64,000 nucleotides of DNA, taken from Macrocystis pyrifera (Eukaryota > Sar > Phaeophyceae > Laminariales > Laminariaceae). Within the stretch, counting starts at the first letter, position 1. Each line of letters begins with the position of its first letter. The translations under genes and the position numbers were made by a program. A model generated the notes under the pieces. That model saw nothing but the letters and a program-made list of their open reading frames with translations, did no database searches and had not been told where the DNA came from. The stretch covers positions 10,686,776-10,750,775 of the forward strand of contig JASSKH010000021.1 of NCBI GenBank assembly GCA_031763025.1, written 5' to 3'. This document shows, piece after piece, positions 36,101 to 40,029 of the stretch.

Positions 36101-39100
36101 ACGATACCACGCACCACATTATACAGTACATTGAACTTTTGTGCGCAATTGTGAAAATACCAAGCGTGAGCATCAGCGGCCGACGGGAACGTAACTATTA
36201 CGAACTGGCTCATGGTGAAACAATTATTTTTCTGAGGCCCCCATGTATGTCCCCCCAAGGTACAATGCGGACATCAACGGGGACACTCATATGAGAACGA
36301 TGGTGCTTGGGATGTGCGGGACGCGCACCTTCAATAGCTACAGATATCCCCACAAACTGGCTATGGCACTGTATTCCGTTTTAAAACGGCGCCCGGTAAA
36401 GACGCCGTGATGATTCAGAAAGATTCCCCCCCCCCCCAAATGTGATACACATATCGTATTATTGTATGCCTCAGCTGACGCGTGCTACGACAGGGGTGCA
36501 GCAATTTTCTTCTGAGGCTCCTTCCTTAAGGAGCTCTTCACTACTACAGTAATATATGTCATCCAACGATCGAACATCAACAAAAAGTGGAAGTACAGGC
36601 TGTCGAGAAATCCCATGAGGCCGAGGTATACCATGAATAGCACTGCTAAGACATGCCTTATAGGCAGGGTTTCAGTGCTGTCAGTGCCCTTAAGGAGCCC
36701 CGTCGGTCGCACTTTTTTTGCCGAAAAATGGTATCGTAGCCTCGCGTCAGTAGTTGTGAAGGATTTTCCAGTTGCCCGTACGCGATAAAGAAACCTCCCA
36801 GATAATGCCGATACAGTTATAAACTCCGCGGAAATAAATTCAGGCTGTGCAGGAGAATAAGCTATGTCTTCGATACGTTTCGAAATATGTGCCCGAAAGA
36901 CGCGTGTAGTACTTTCATCCTGCTTGCCACAGGGTATTTTGTTGTTCTCGCACAAATTTTTCGCCATAAATTGGCCCTTAGTCACCGGGGGACTCTCAGA
37001 ACTCTGAAGTGGAAGAATGCCGGCACCCTTCACACCCCTCGGCAGTACTGAAGCCAATAGTGTATTAACTATTTAAGGTCGTATATATTAGTTGATTTTG
37101 CCTAAAGACGGGCACGTGCTGTTTTTACCGTTGTGTGAATTAACCAATTTCGTCGAAAGAGGGACACGAGATAATAAAAAAACAGGTTCCAGTTTATCCT
37201 GCTGTGCTGTGTGCCCCTAATCTTATCTCACCGAGGAAAACTCTTCCCAGCAGACCTCTCCATCACCGCGTACGTCCATTTGCTTGAAAACCTGCCCTAC
37301 TTTGCTTGCCGTAGTGTCCATTGGCAGCTCTCCTTGCGCACCACTTGCGCCGCCGCCGCCGCCGCCGCCACCGCCACTGGTCCCGCTGGTTGCAGGTTTA
37401 TCAAACTGTTTATGTCCGACATGCTTCTGCACCACGGCTAAAAACTAACAAGGGTGGCAGGTATCAGATGTCGACAGAGAGCAGGCCGCGCGCGATCAAA
37501 ACGGAAGGAACATATCAAGTACGTACGGTATCGGCACACGAGAGAGAAACGACCCGGGAGGAAAAGCGGCGACTCATAGGTTTGGGGACGCTATTGATAA
37601 GACAACCTTGTCCACAAATAGTGCTCAGCGGCGAGCGCTAAATGAACCATTTCACACCTCGGGCAGTCAATCGATTCAAACTGCATGGGCTAAGTATTCC
37701 AGATCTGTATGGTTTGCAGTGCCTCATGGGGCCGGGTGGGAGCCGGGCAACCTGAACGATCTAGCACAGGTTTCCTGGCCTGGATCTGTACTACTGGTAT
37801 ACAGATGCTGCACAGCATCTCACAAGGCTCAATTGTGACGATCTGCTCAAGTGTGACGATCTGCAGTATTAGCAGATGATTACAGTAGGTCGTGATATGT
37901 CCGAGATTTCAAAGTTTACGAAGTGTATCAGTACTACAGTACAAGAGCTGGTTGCTGTGTGGTTGCGGGTTTGCTCGGAGCACGCGCTTCTTGCTGGCCG
38001 ACCCATACAGTACTGGAGATTGATTGGTTTCGACGATCACCAGATACAAGAGCGTGTGGGGGACAACACGTTCGAAATTGCAGTGTGAAATGACAAGGAG
38101 GCTGATAATGTCATCTGGTGCAGAGGCTTGTGCTTGCGAAGCCTTGTGCACCGTACATCCAGAGCTGATTGTGCTGCAGCCACCGCTCCAGGCTGCTGAC
38201 AGTCTAAATACATACTTGTAGTACGAGTCATGTACAAATATACGCGTCGTTGTTGACAGCAGTACTTTTGTACCTGGTATGATGCATTTGCCTGCCATCA
38301 TACGAAGCGTGGCACGTACATTCTATTTTCTTAAAATTATGAAATACGTCAGCTGTGAGTTCGACAGATTAAGTACTAATTGTTGATACTCAACTTTCCA
38401 AGCTGCGTAATACGTCTCGTCTATGTTCCATTTTCACTGACTTTTACAAGTGTTACAATAACATGGAATATAGACGAGACGTGTTACGCAGCTTGCAAAG
38501 TTGAGTATCAACTATTTAATCAGTCGAACTCACAGCTGACGTATTTCAAAAATTATAAAATAAGCCGAACGCGCTATTTACACCGACACAGTTGGAAGAT
38601 TATGACGATCACGCCATTTTCGTTTGAGGTTAGATCTCGTCCTACGAACAAGACCGTTCCCAAAGTTACACACTTGAAACGTATCCTGGGTACGTCGCAA
38701 CTCGTGTCATGTTATACATACGAAGTGATGATGACGATGTTCTCACATTACATTATTTCGAGTACGTAGTTTTCTTCTCTGCAGTAGAACCCCGTCTGTG
38801 GTGGTGGTCATAAAACAGGCTGGACATAAATGCATCTCGATGGGAAAGAACAAACACGAACAACAGTATTTAATGGTATTCATTATTGTCTTACCTCTGC
38901 CGGGTTGAGGCCTTCGTCACTCTTGCGTGGGAAATCTTCCCTCAGCACATCCAGAGAAGTCCATTCCGCCAGTTTACTCAATACGTCAAGCCCACAAGAG
39001 CCCATGCTGCACGACTCCTATAATATACCAGGGTAGTATACAACAGTAGTTCGGCTGCGGTCGTGCTGCATGTTACGTAGCAACGTGGCGGAGAGTCTTG

Positions 39101-40029
39101 GTGATTGTCGTGCTGACTGTATATCTACTGCTGTATCGTCCTCGATATCTGTTACAACCAGGCACCTGGTATTGATTAGCGATGCTCGCTGTTTTGTGAT
39201 ATTGCTGTCCTTATCTGAGATCGGCGACTCTCTTGCGGAGGCGCCAGTTCTATTCTGCAAAGCACGGATGCATGACTCTGCTGTATGATACTCGTATATA
39301 TATACACGGGCACCCGAGGCGCAAGCACGGCGGAAGGAAAAGGAAGGATGTGGTATACGGGACTGTTGCTTTGAAACCGTCGACAATCGGAGCGGTAGGA
39401 ATCTCGCCGCATTCTCCGCTCTCGCCCGCTAAAATTGACTCACATTGATTATGCATCGTCGCACACATGGACAACAGCCCTTAGAAGGAGGGTTGATGGA
39501 TCCAGGTATTCCTGAATTATATGCCGTCAATAAAATATGGCTGTGTGAGGCTCTTATCACCGACATCTGTCCAGGTGCCCGACGAGAAAAATGCTGGAAA
39601 ACTGTGACCCCGATGCAGCCCTAGAGGTGTGGTTGCAGCAAGCCCTTTCGACGAAGCGGAGGTGAGCCGTGCCGGCGCCCCACATTTAGGGGTGGAACTG
39701 GCTTGTAGGCGGCATCGGAGATGCTTTACCATGAGGGAAAAAAGCGACATAACAGAGAAAAAAGAAGGTACCTACCAGGTACCTGTGTATCTTGAAGGGA
39801 AGCTGATGTTGTTGCGCTCACCACTGCTCGTATACGATAAAACCTGGTACCTAACTTGATTCGTATACCAGGTACGGCTGTTGGTAACATAGTGTAATGC
39901 ACAAGGGGACCGGTGCACTACGGGACCTAACGTAAGGTTTGGGCTTACGGGGCCGGTACCTACTGGGAGCGCGTCGACAACTTTGTCTAGAAAACCGATG
40001 TGCTCAGGGGTTAAATTCACGGTAGTGTG
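1..40029 (-). CDS. Giant multi-exon EF-hand/WD40-repeat protein gene (WDR49/WDR64/EFCAB8-like), locus entry
   Basis: This entry is the whole locus; exons are listed separately. Read right to left, the exons encode an N-terminal helix, an EF-hand ending WEEFSS, and then successive WD40 blades. Blade hallmarks include VLTVWDLP, LLGWDL, DILVWKLD, FLVWHVP, ATVWDGKTG, VHLWDAERM, VALWRVPDG and AKIWTPDG. The order EF-hand, then a blade with AHERGVAHMAF...LSAG, then TVWDGKTGEAL...DITAFCLD, then DITAYAADDHLNLIS...PYPLLAGAS, then a last AH...SGSADGLAKIW blade is the order I know from the EF-hand/WD40 family that includes WDR49 and WDR64. Members are associated with cilia and flagella, so an axonemal scaffold or calcium-responsive role is an inference. 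The summed exons give about 1,500 codons. The initiator ATG is not identified and the C-terminus may lie beyond position 1. The family call is firm; exact exon limits are less so. Confidence 0.8.
193..2216 (-). other. Intron, no gene seen
   Basis: Between the last recognisable blade exon and the candidate tail exon. Short ORFs occur on both strands but none shows a domain. The ORF around 865-1107 contains the recurrent CTCCTCGAGTGAGG hairpin motif, and its flank repeats at the right end of the window, so it is repeat sequence. There is a C-run at about 1,660-1,668 and a GGGT run at about 660-675. Confidence 0.5.
2217..2392 (-). CDS. WD40 blade exon (last conserved blade)
   Basis: Encodes AWVAHAAAVSSVSW followed by LLSGSADGLAKIWTPDG and STLLGQ. 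This is a complete WD40 blade: the AH pair starts it, SGSADG is the turn and AKIW ends strand c. The donor is GGACAG|GTTAGC in phase 0. The acceptor could be GCCGCAG at 2,393 or a site up to about 30 nt upstream, because the frame stays open back to a TGA. In the family this position is normally the final blade before a divergent tail. Confidence 0.8.
2393..3124 (-). other. Intron, no gene seen
   Basis: Short ORFs on both strands, none domain-like. I see no mobile element here. Confidence 0.4.
3125..3432 (-). CDS. WD40 blade exon with linker
   Basis: A strong acceptor (pyrimidine-rich tract then TTATCCAG) leads into TTAIYVGNARGDIIVAHL, the typical 'vyvGd..G.i.v' second half of a blade. A hydrophilic linker follows (CQRRVNHNPNRAVRFKL and more). 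Three donors are possible: GGCCCAG|GTTTGT ending at 3,144, TTT|GTATGT, or GGGG|GTAGGT ending at 3,125. Phase does not decide among them, so the downstream limit is approximate. Confidence 0.75.
4881..4981. mobile_element. Family-A TIR element (MITE-like), about 100 bp
   Basis: Begins CTATTACGAGGGACCATAG and ends ACTATGGTCCCCCGTAAGAG, which is its reverse complement with mismatches. The centre carries TTTTTACTAACCATATTTGG, shared with the other copies. No coding capacity; non-autonomous. Confidence 0.75.
5136..5390. mobile_element. Family-B TIR element, diverged
   Basis: Starts GTGCTACGGCAGGGAAAGTA and ends CCCCTCTATCGTAGCATGCG, an inverted pair. The interior shares the GCCTTCCAAGGCAAA and CTCCTTAACCCAATAT blocks with copies near 25.5 kb and 50.3 kb. 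Confidence 0.6.
6520..6761 (-). CDS. WD40 blade exon (insert plus start of a blade)
   Basis: The acceptor TTGCTACGCCAG|GCG is in phase 0, as is the upstream exon's donor. It encodes AFVLSADLSSPRRRRSVD, a hydrophilic stretch, then GEGVVLQFQPYAL and ELVTSIAYYN. The VTSIAYY motif is a blade start, completed by TTAIYVGNARGD in the next exon. The donor is uncertain: the best GT (AACGA|GTAGCA) puts the two exons one nucleotide out of phase. Confidence 0.6.
6762..7598 (-). other. Intron containing a 128-bp tandem duplication
   Basis: The only notable content is the two-copy direct repeat at about 7,257-7,512. Confidence 0.6.
7257..7512. repeat. Two-copy tandem repeat, period 128 bp
   Basis: The block starting at GTCCCTTTTGTGACGGGAG occurs at 7,262 and again at 7,390. 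The two copies are almost identical through CTTGAACACGATGGTGAAAG. It opens a frame on both strands that is repeat-derived and not a gene. Confidence 0.9.
7599..8366 (-). CDS. WD40 exon: two blades split by a low-complexity insert
   Basis: 256 codons, phase 0 at both ends. The acceptor is CGTCCCCCCAG|TAC and the donor CGTACAG|GTAGGG, both strong. It opens with YDITAYAADDHLNLISTA, reaches VHLWDAERMSLVGTLLF, and later has VTALEFLSPYPLLAGAS and GGTVALWRVPDGVCVQ. The pair DIT...LNLIS...VHLWD and ALEFL.PYPLL is the most diagnostic signature of this family. The Thr/Ser/Pro/Asp-rich inserts, one inside the first blade and a longer one between the two, look like disordered loops. Confidence 0.88.
8820..9260. 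repeat. Degenerate tandem array, unit about 50-60 bp
   Basis: About eight units repeat ATCGTTGAAATATCGGG, then CTCCTCAACTGAGGAAC, then a variable spacer. The second block is itself a short inverted repeat. A further segment of the same array lies at 9,575-9,745, on the other side of a TIR element. Confidence 0.85.
9261..9560. mobile_element. Family-B TIR element with an internal duplication
   Basis: Starts CGCGTGCTACGACGGAGGTA and ends near CTACTGCAGCATGCGTC. A block of about 75 bp beginning TTTTCTGAATGGCGGGGGGC occurs twice inside it. The interior (GTTTTGGTA.ACTTGGG..ATGGGATTATTCATCGG) is shared with copies at 14.4 and 27.2 kb. Confidence 0.7.
9575..9745. repeat. Second segment of the 50-60 bp tandem array
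   Basis: Three diverged units carrying ATCGTTGAATTATCGGGCGC and a following CTCTTCAATTGAGGA block. It continues the 8,820-9,260 array on the far side of the inserted element. Confidence 0.7.
10161..10208 (-). CDS. Micro-exon in the WD40 gene
   Basis: 48 nt between GTGTGGTACAG and CGCAAG|GTTTTT. Encodes GLEPVYTKKKVHWAQ. Its two leading bases complete the codon left by the 10,269 donor (G plus AT gives Asp), so the short intron between them is consistent in phase. The exit phase does not match the next exon (8,366), so its donor or a further exon is missing. Confidence 0.5.
10209..10268 (-). other. 60-nt intron
   Basis: Starts GTAAGCACC and ends TTGTTCCTGTGTGGTACAG, with a T-rich tract. It is far shorter than every other intron in the gene. 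Confidence 0.5.
10269..10398 (-). CDS. WD40 blade-start exon
   Basis: Acceptor ACGAAGCAG|GTT and a near-perfect donor GCCGACG|GTAAGC. Encodes VEVREGGADAVAFSSPRP, a hydrophilic loop, then CPPKIAVRQAD. ADAVAFSS is a classic blade start and KIAVRQADD a later strand. It sits between the low-complexity exon and the DITAYAADD exon. Confidence 0.6.
10399..11509 (-). other. Intron, mostly unclassified
   Basis: Overlapping ORFs on both strands at 10,910-11,130 contain the CTCTCCCTTGAGGAGG hairpin motif and look repeat-derived. Nothing else supported. Confidence 0.45.
11510..12575 (-). CDS. Long low-complexity exon of the WD40 gene, with a frame switch
   Basis: After the acceptor TTTTCGCTTGGCAG the frame reads CLFSIGGDGALNVLDD, a blade segment, then a long Ser/Arg/Pro-rich stretch. 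From about 12,100 downward a different frame carries Gly/Glu-rich and then Ser-rich sequence (HIEEIAKSATLMNSLG, PGRTLANFDSMEG) to the donor AACGTCAG|GTTTGA. The two frames overlap around a run of nine C at 12,056-12,064. A homopolymer error, a real frameshift or a small unseen intron could explain it. The blade start is firm; the remainder is probable disordered linker. Confidence 0.55.
13205..13315. mobile_element. Family-A TIR element (MITE-like)
   Basis: Starts TATTACGTAGGGCTATAGTT and ends ACTATAGTCCCCCGTAATAG. The interior CCTATTTTTACTAACAATAT matches the other copies. Confidence 0.8.
13888..13998. mobile_element. Family-A TIR element, inverted interior
   Basis: Starts CTATTACGGGGAACCATAGT and ends ACTATGTTCCCCCGTAATAG. 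The interior (ATATTGTTAGTAAAAATA) is in the opposite orientation to the 13,205 copy. Confidence 0.8.
14398..14648. mobile_element. Family-B TIR element, about 250 bp
   Basis: Starts GCGTTCTACGATAGAGATGG and ends GAACCTCTATCGTAAAACGC. The interior closely matches the 27,151-27,398 copy, including GTTTCGAAAAATGAG and GAGCTCCTTAAGGTCAAGTG. It produces a short false ORF on the plus strand. Confidence 0.8.
15170..15312. repeat. GACC-type minisatellite
   Basis: Degenerate tetranucleotide repeat of ACCG/ACGA/ACCA words. It opens artificial reading frames on both strands. Confidence 0.9.
15417..15551 (-). CDS. WD40 blade exon
   Basis: 45 codons, phase 0 at both ends. Acceptor TATATGGCTCAG|AGA and perfect donor CACCAG|GTATGC. 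Encodes RFVTISARRATVWDGKTG, EALTTLPSKRLLG and EADITAFCLDHQ. 'FvT.s...tvWD..tG' followed by 'ITafclD' is a strongly conserved segment of this family. Confidence 0.9.
15552..17227 (-). other. Intron, no gene seen
   Basis: Contains a run of 25 C at 16,968-16,992, which is poly-G in the transcript. ORFs at 15.8-16.9 kb on both strands show no domain. Confidence 0.45.
16968..16992. repeat. Homopolymer, 25 C
   Basis: Uninterrupted C-run; length is likely polymorphic or error-prone in assembly. Confidence 0.95.
17228..17392 (-). CDS. WD40 blade exon
   Basis: 55 codons, phase 0/0. It has one of the best acceptors in the window (TCTCTCTCTTTCTGACAG|GTG) and a consensus donor CTTCAG|GTGAGA. Encodes VDQPISTFSMVPKVGNRPHL, then LVAGMSETGGLEIFTRV and ALIKAEFCPHLQ. 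PISTFSM...LLVAG...LEIF is the inward-strand pattern of a blade lacking the final WD. It joins in frame to FVTISARRATVWDG. Confidence 0.88.
19280..19392. repeat. (GGTAT)n pentanucleotide microsatellite
   Basis: About 20 units of TGGTA with scattered substitutions. It yields false Tyr-His-Thr-Ile-Pro ORFs on the minus strand. Confidence 0.95.
19636..19742 (+). mobile_element. tRNA-derived SINE-like element
   Basis: Has an A-box-like TGGCTTGGTAGGTGG and, about 40 nt on, a B-box-like GGGTTCGAGTCTCAC whose flanks can form the T stem. A run of nine A follows. The acceptor stem does not pair well, so it is unlikely to be a functional tRNA. Confidence 0.5.
20719..20850 (-). CDS. WD40 blade exon
   Basis: 44 codons in phase 0 if the acceptor is AAGCGAAG|GTT; an alternative lies 5 nt upstream. 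Donor CCCCTG|GTGAGG. Encodes VIGLAFIEEEREVVTGSTDA, then TFLVWHVPSLVLKQRF. 'vTGStDatflvWhvpsl...Q.f' is a full WD40 signature. The acceptor is weak, but the blade and its phase fit both neighbours. Confidence 0.8.
20851..23187 (-). other. Intron with a 168-bp duplication
   Basis: Contains the tandem duplication at 22,431-22,775 and a G-run at about 22,034. No coding region supported. Confidence 0.5.
22431..22775. repeat. Two-copy tandem repeat, period about 168 bp
   Basis: ATCGTAG.CCGGGTCTTGCTA starts at 22,431 and 22,599. Both copies end with TATAGCCCTCTCCCCCACGA. Divergence is a few percent, with small indels near the ends. Confidence 0.85.
23188..23367 (-). CDS. WD40 blade exon (AHERGVAHMAF blade)
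   Basis: 60 codons, phase 0/0. Strong acceptor TTTCACCTCGCAG|GCG and consensus donor GGTCAG|GTGAGT. Encodes AHERGVAHMAFCLHYSLALS, AGVFVNAVETASDILVWKLD and KRLKGHEGQ. The 'AH..GV..maf....lalSaG' start, 'VW' strand and following 'LkGHeg' match the best-conserved blade of the family. Confidence 0.9.
23368..24310 (-). other. Intron, no gene seen
   Basis: ORFs at 23.5-24.2 kb show no domain. A short linker exon may be missing, because the blade before and the AHERGV blade after do not join in phase with the visible donors. Confidence 0.4.
24311..24387 (-). CDS. WD40 blade exon (partial blade)
   Basis: Acceptor TTGCGACTACAG|TAC in phase 0, or TTGATTTGTAG 13 nt upstream. Encodes YALIAVGTSPGMVLLWYFKD, then IRSVP. 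'LIAvGts.G.vlLW' is a clear blade second half, continuing ITHVHEL of the previous exon. The donor CCTAG|GTCTTC is imperfect and out of phase with the next exon, so the downstream limit is uncertain. Confidence 0.75.
24420..24840. repeat. C-rich simple-sequence arrays
   Basis: First part is degenerate ACCC/CCCACC repeats with C-runs; the last 85 bp are CATCC pentanucleotides. The transcript strand of the host gene is G-rich (GGGT)n here. ORFs within it are Pro/His/Thr artefacts. Confidence 0.95.
25504..25778. mobile_element. Family-B TIR element, about 275 bp
   Basis: Starts GCGTGCTACGATAGAGGTGG and ends GTGCCACCTCTACCAGAGCA, near-perfect inverted termini. The interior includes GCCTTTCAAGGCAAACGTTT and GGGAATGCTCATCGGATTGC, the latter also seen at the window's right end. 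Confidence 0.85.
26201..26347 (-). CDS. WD40 blade exon
   Basis: 49 codons, phase 0/0. Acceptor ATGCCGCTGCAG|ACT, donor GAGCTG|GTGGGT. Encodes TVILWAPTLEMVLTGCSENG, then SLLGWDLHPLKQSAKLW and HTAGITHVHEL. A full blade end ('mvLTGcseNGsLlGWDl') followed by 'H..gIt', the start of the next. Confidence 0.88.
26640..26890 (-). repeat. Family-C dispersed repeat, copy on minus strand
   Basis: The minus strand matches copies at 42.3 and 54.7 kb: CCGACCAGGC, GAAACGCCGTGAGG, GGGTGAGCTGCATC.TACT, GCATATGGATGACA and TGTGGCCACTTCCAG follow in the same order. Confidence 0.75.
27151..27398. mobile_element. Family-B TIR element, about 250 bp
   Basis: Starts CCGTTCGACGATAGAGGTAG and ends GAACCTCTATCGTAGAACGC. 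The interior is close to the 14,398-14,648 copy. Confidence 0.85.
28620..28930. repeat. tRNA-like dispersed repeat, copy 1
   Basis: Carries CACTTGGCCGAGTGG, an A-box-like string of tRNA-Ser/Leu type, then GCGGCTGAAAA. The same order of blocks (GTGGCTC.GAAACTCACTCAAA, then the A-box string) recurs at 32,100-32,340. A reverse-strand B-box-like GGTTCGAATCCCAC lies just left, at about 28,525-28,540. Confidence 0.5.
29597..29770 (-). CDS. WD40 blade exon
   Basis: 58 codons, phase 0/0. Acceptor CCAAAACGCAG|GTT and donor CACGCCAG|GTTTGA. Encodes VNAVHSIPDEDVVITSSSLG, then PHVLTVWDLPTEEERSSEKQ and TYRQETPTRQ. 'vnAVhsIpdedvViTSS...vLtvWDl' is a complete WD40 blade. It joins in frame to TVILWAPTLEM. 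Confidence 0.88.
30113..30310 (-). CDS. Probable WD40 blade exon
   Basis: Encodes SRLTFLWDAGKFNLTKSCSV, GALNPKQQIVLNETSQG and KLALMRFYLLWRAHSVQDH, with a good donor GACCACG|GTAAAT. 'ltFLWDAgkf.Ltks' is a plausible strand d of the first blade. The acceptor (GCGAGCACAG) has little pyrimidine, and the phases do not match the neighbouring exons, so limits or an extra exon remain open. Confidence 0.5.
30764..31390. repeat. Two-copy tandem duplication, period 320 bp, each with a family-A element
   Basis: GCGCCGTTAAAGCCTTAAGA starts at 30,764 and at 31,084. The copies are nearly identical up to a family-A TIR element (about 30,959-31,056 and 31,279-31,389). Only the second copy has the full CCCCCGTAATAG end. 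Confidence 0.9.
31743..31772. repeat. (AAC)n microsatellite
   Basis: About ten AAC units, perfect. Confidence 0.95.
31864..31998 (-). CDS. Probable WD40-gene exon
   Basis: 45 codons, phase 0/0. Acceptor CTGTCTATGCCAAG|GTT and a near-perfect donor CACCAG|GTCAGT. Encodes VVHLLGHGALEDDDRASFRV, then SDLARITSSLRHDTAYKPHQ. The donor and phase support it strongly. The protein shows no complete blade; it probably bridges the first blade's strands with a loop. Confidence 0.65.
31999..33609 (-). other. Intron with tRNA-like repeat
   Basis: Contains repeat copy 2 (32,100-32,340) and a G-run at 32,078-32,092. No coding region supported. Confidence 0.5.
32100..32340. repeat. tRNA-like dispersed repeat, copy 2
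   Basis: Shares with 28,620-28,930 the blocks AAGTGGCTCCAAACCTCACT, CAAGCAGCGTAA and TCACTTGACCGAGTAGCTTT, in the same order. More diverged than copy 1. Confidence 0.5.
33610..33675 (-). CDS. First WD40 blade-start exon
   Basis: 22 codons, phase 0/0. Acceptor CCTCGTCGTGTCAAG|GTT, strong donor AACGAG|GTAGGA. Encodes VVRLQYLPAPIEKLGLIGAH then NE. 'vv.l.YlP...kLgliGahN' is the usual entry into the first blade after the EF-hand. Confidence 0.65.
33676..37231 (-). other. Intron region with one doubtful exon
   Basis: Contains a G-run (34,101-34,112), GTCGGTC-type repeats (35,240-35,315) and a possible family-B remnant starting at 36,478. ORFs around 34,360-34,740 (plus) and 36,485-37,057 (minus) show no domain I trust. 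A doubtful exon is listed at 35,605-35,650. Confidence 0.4.
35605..35650 (-). CDS. Doubtful exon just after the EF-hand
   Basis: After the acceptor CTGTGGTCAG the frame reads VFLMIASDSYTHHLR to a possible donor CTTCGTG|GTACGA. It would follow WEEFSS in phase 0, where family members have a hydrophobic 'YMLLE'-like continuation. Only the position and the hydrophobic start support it. Confidence 0.25.
37232..37426 (-). CDS. EF-hand exon with poly-Gly tract
   Basis: 65 codons, phase 0/0. Acceptor TAGCCGTGGTGCAG|AAG, donor TTTTCCTCG|GTGAGA. A Gly run encoded by GGC/GGT repeats precedes KVGQVFKQMDVRGDGEVCWE then EFSS. The calcium loop is D-V-R-G-D-G-E-V-C-W-E-E: acidic at 1, 5 and 12, Gly at 6, hydrophobic at 8, with Arg at loop position 3 where Asp/Asn/Ser is usual. 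Calcium binding is therefore likely but possibly weaker. 'WeEFss' matches the EF-hand that precedes the WD40 blades in this family. Confidence 0.85.
37427..39963 (-). other. Intron with a foldback element
   Basis: Contains the inverted repeat at 38,341-38,548. ORFs on both strands at 37.9-39.8 kb show no domain. Confidence 0.5.
38341..38548. mobile_element. Foldback (long inverted repeat) element
   Basis: The left arm starts GAAATACGTCAGCTGTGAGT and the right arm ends ACTCACAGCTGACGTATTTC, its exact complement. Pairing continues with few mismatches for about 90 bp per arm, including GACGAGACGT.TTACGCAGCTT. The loop is about 20 nt. No ORF. Confidence 0.9.
39964..40029 (-). CDS. Possible N-terminal exon of the WD40 gene
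   Basis: 22 codons, phase 0/0, with a strong donor CTCCCA|GTAGGT and acceptor GGCCCCAAAG. Encodes HTTVNLTPEHIGFLDKVVDA then LP. 'nLTpe....L' is a common lead into an EF-hand pair, which fits a place upstream of the 37.4 kb EF-hand. Evidence is limited to this short stretch; the start codon is not located. Confidence 0.4.

Noticed and set aside
36485..37057. Minus-strand ORF of 190 codons with IEDIAYSPAQPEF
   Set aside because: Looks blade-like for one strand only; the lower part is family-B-like repeat and no complete blade follows.
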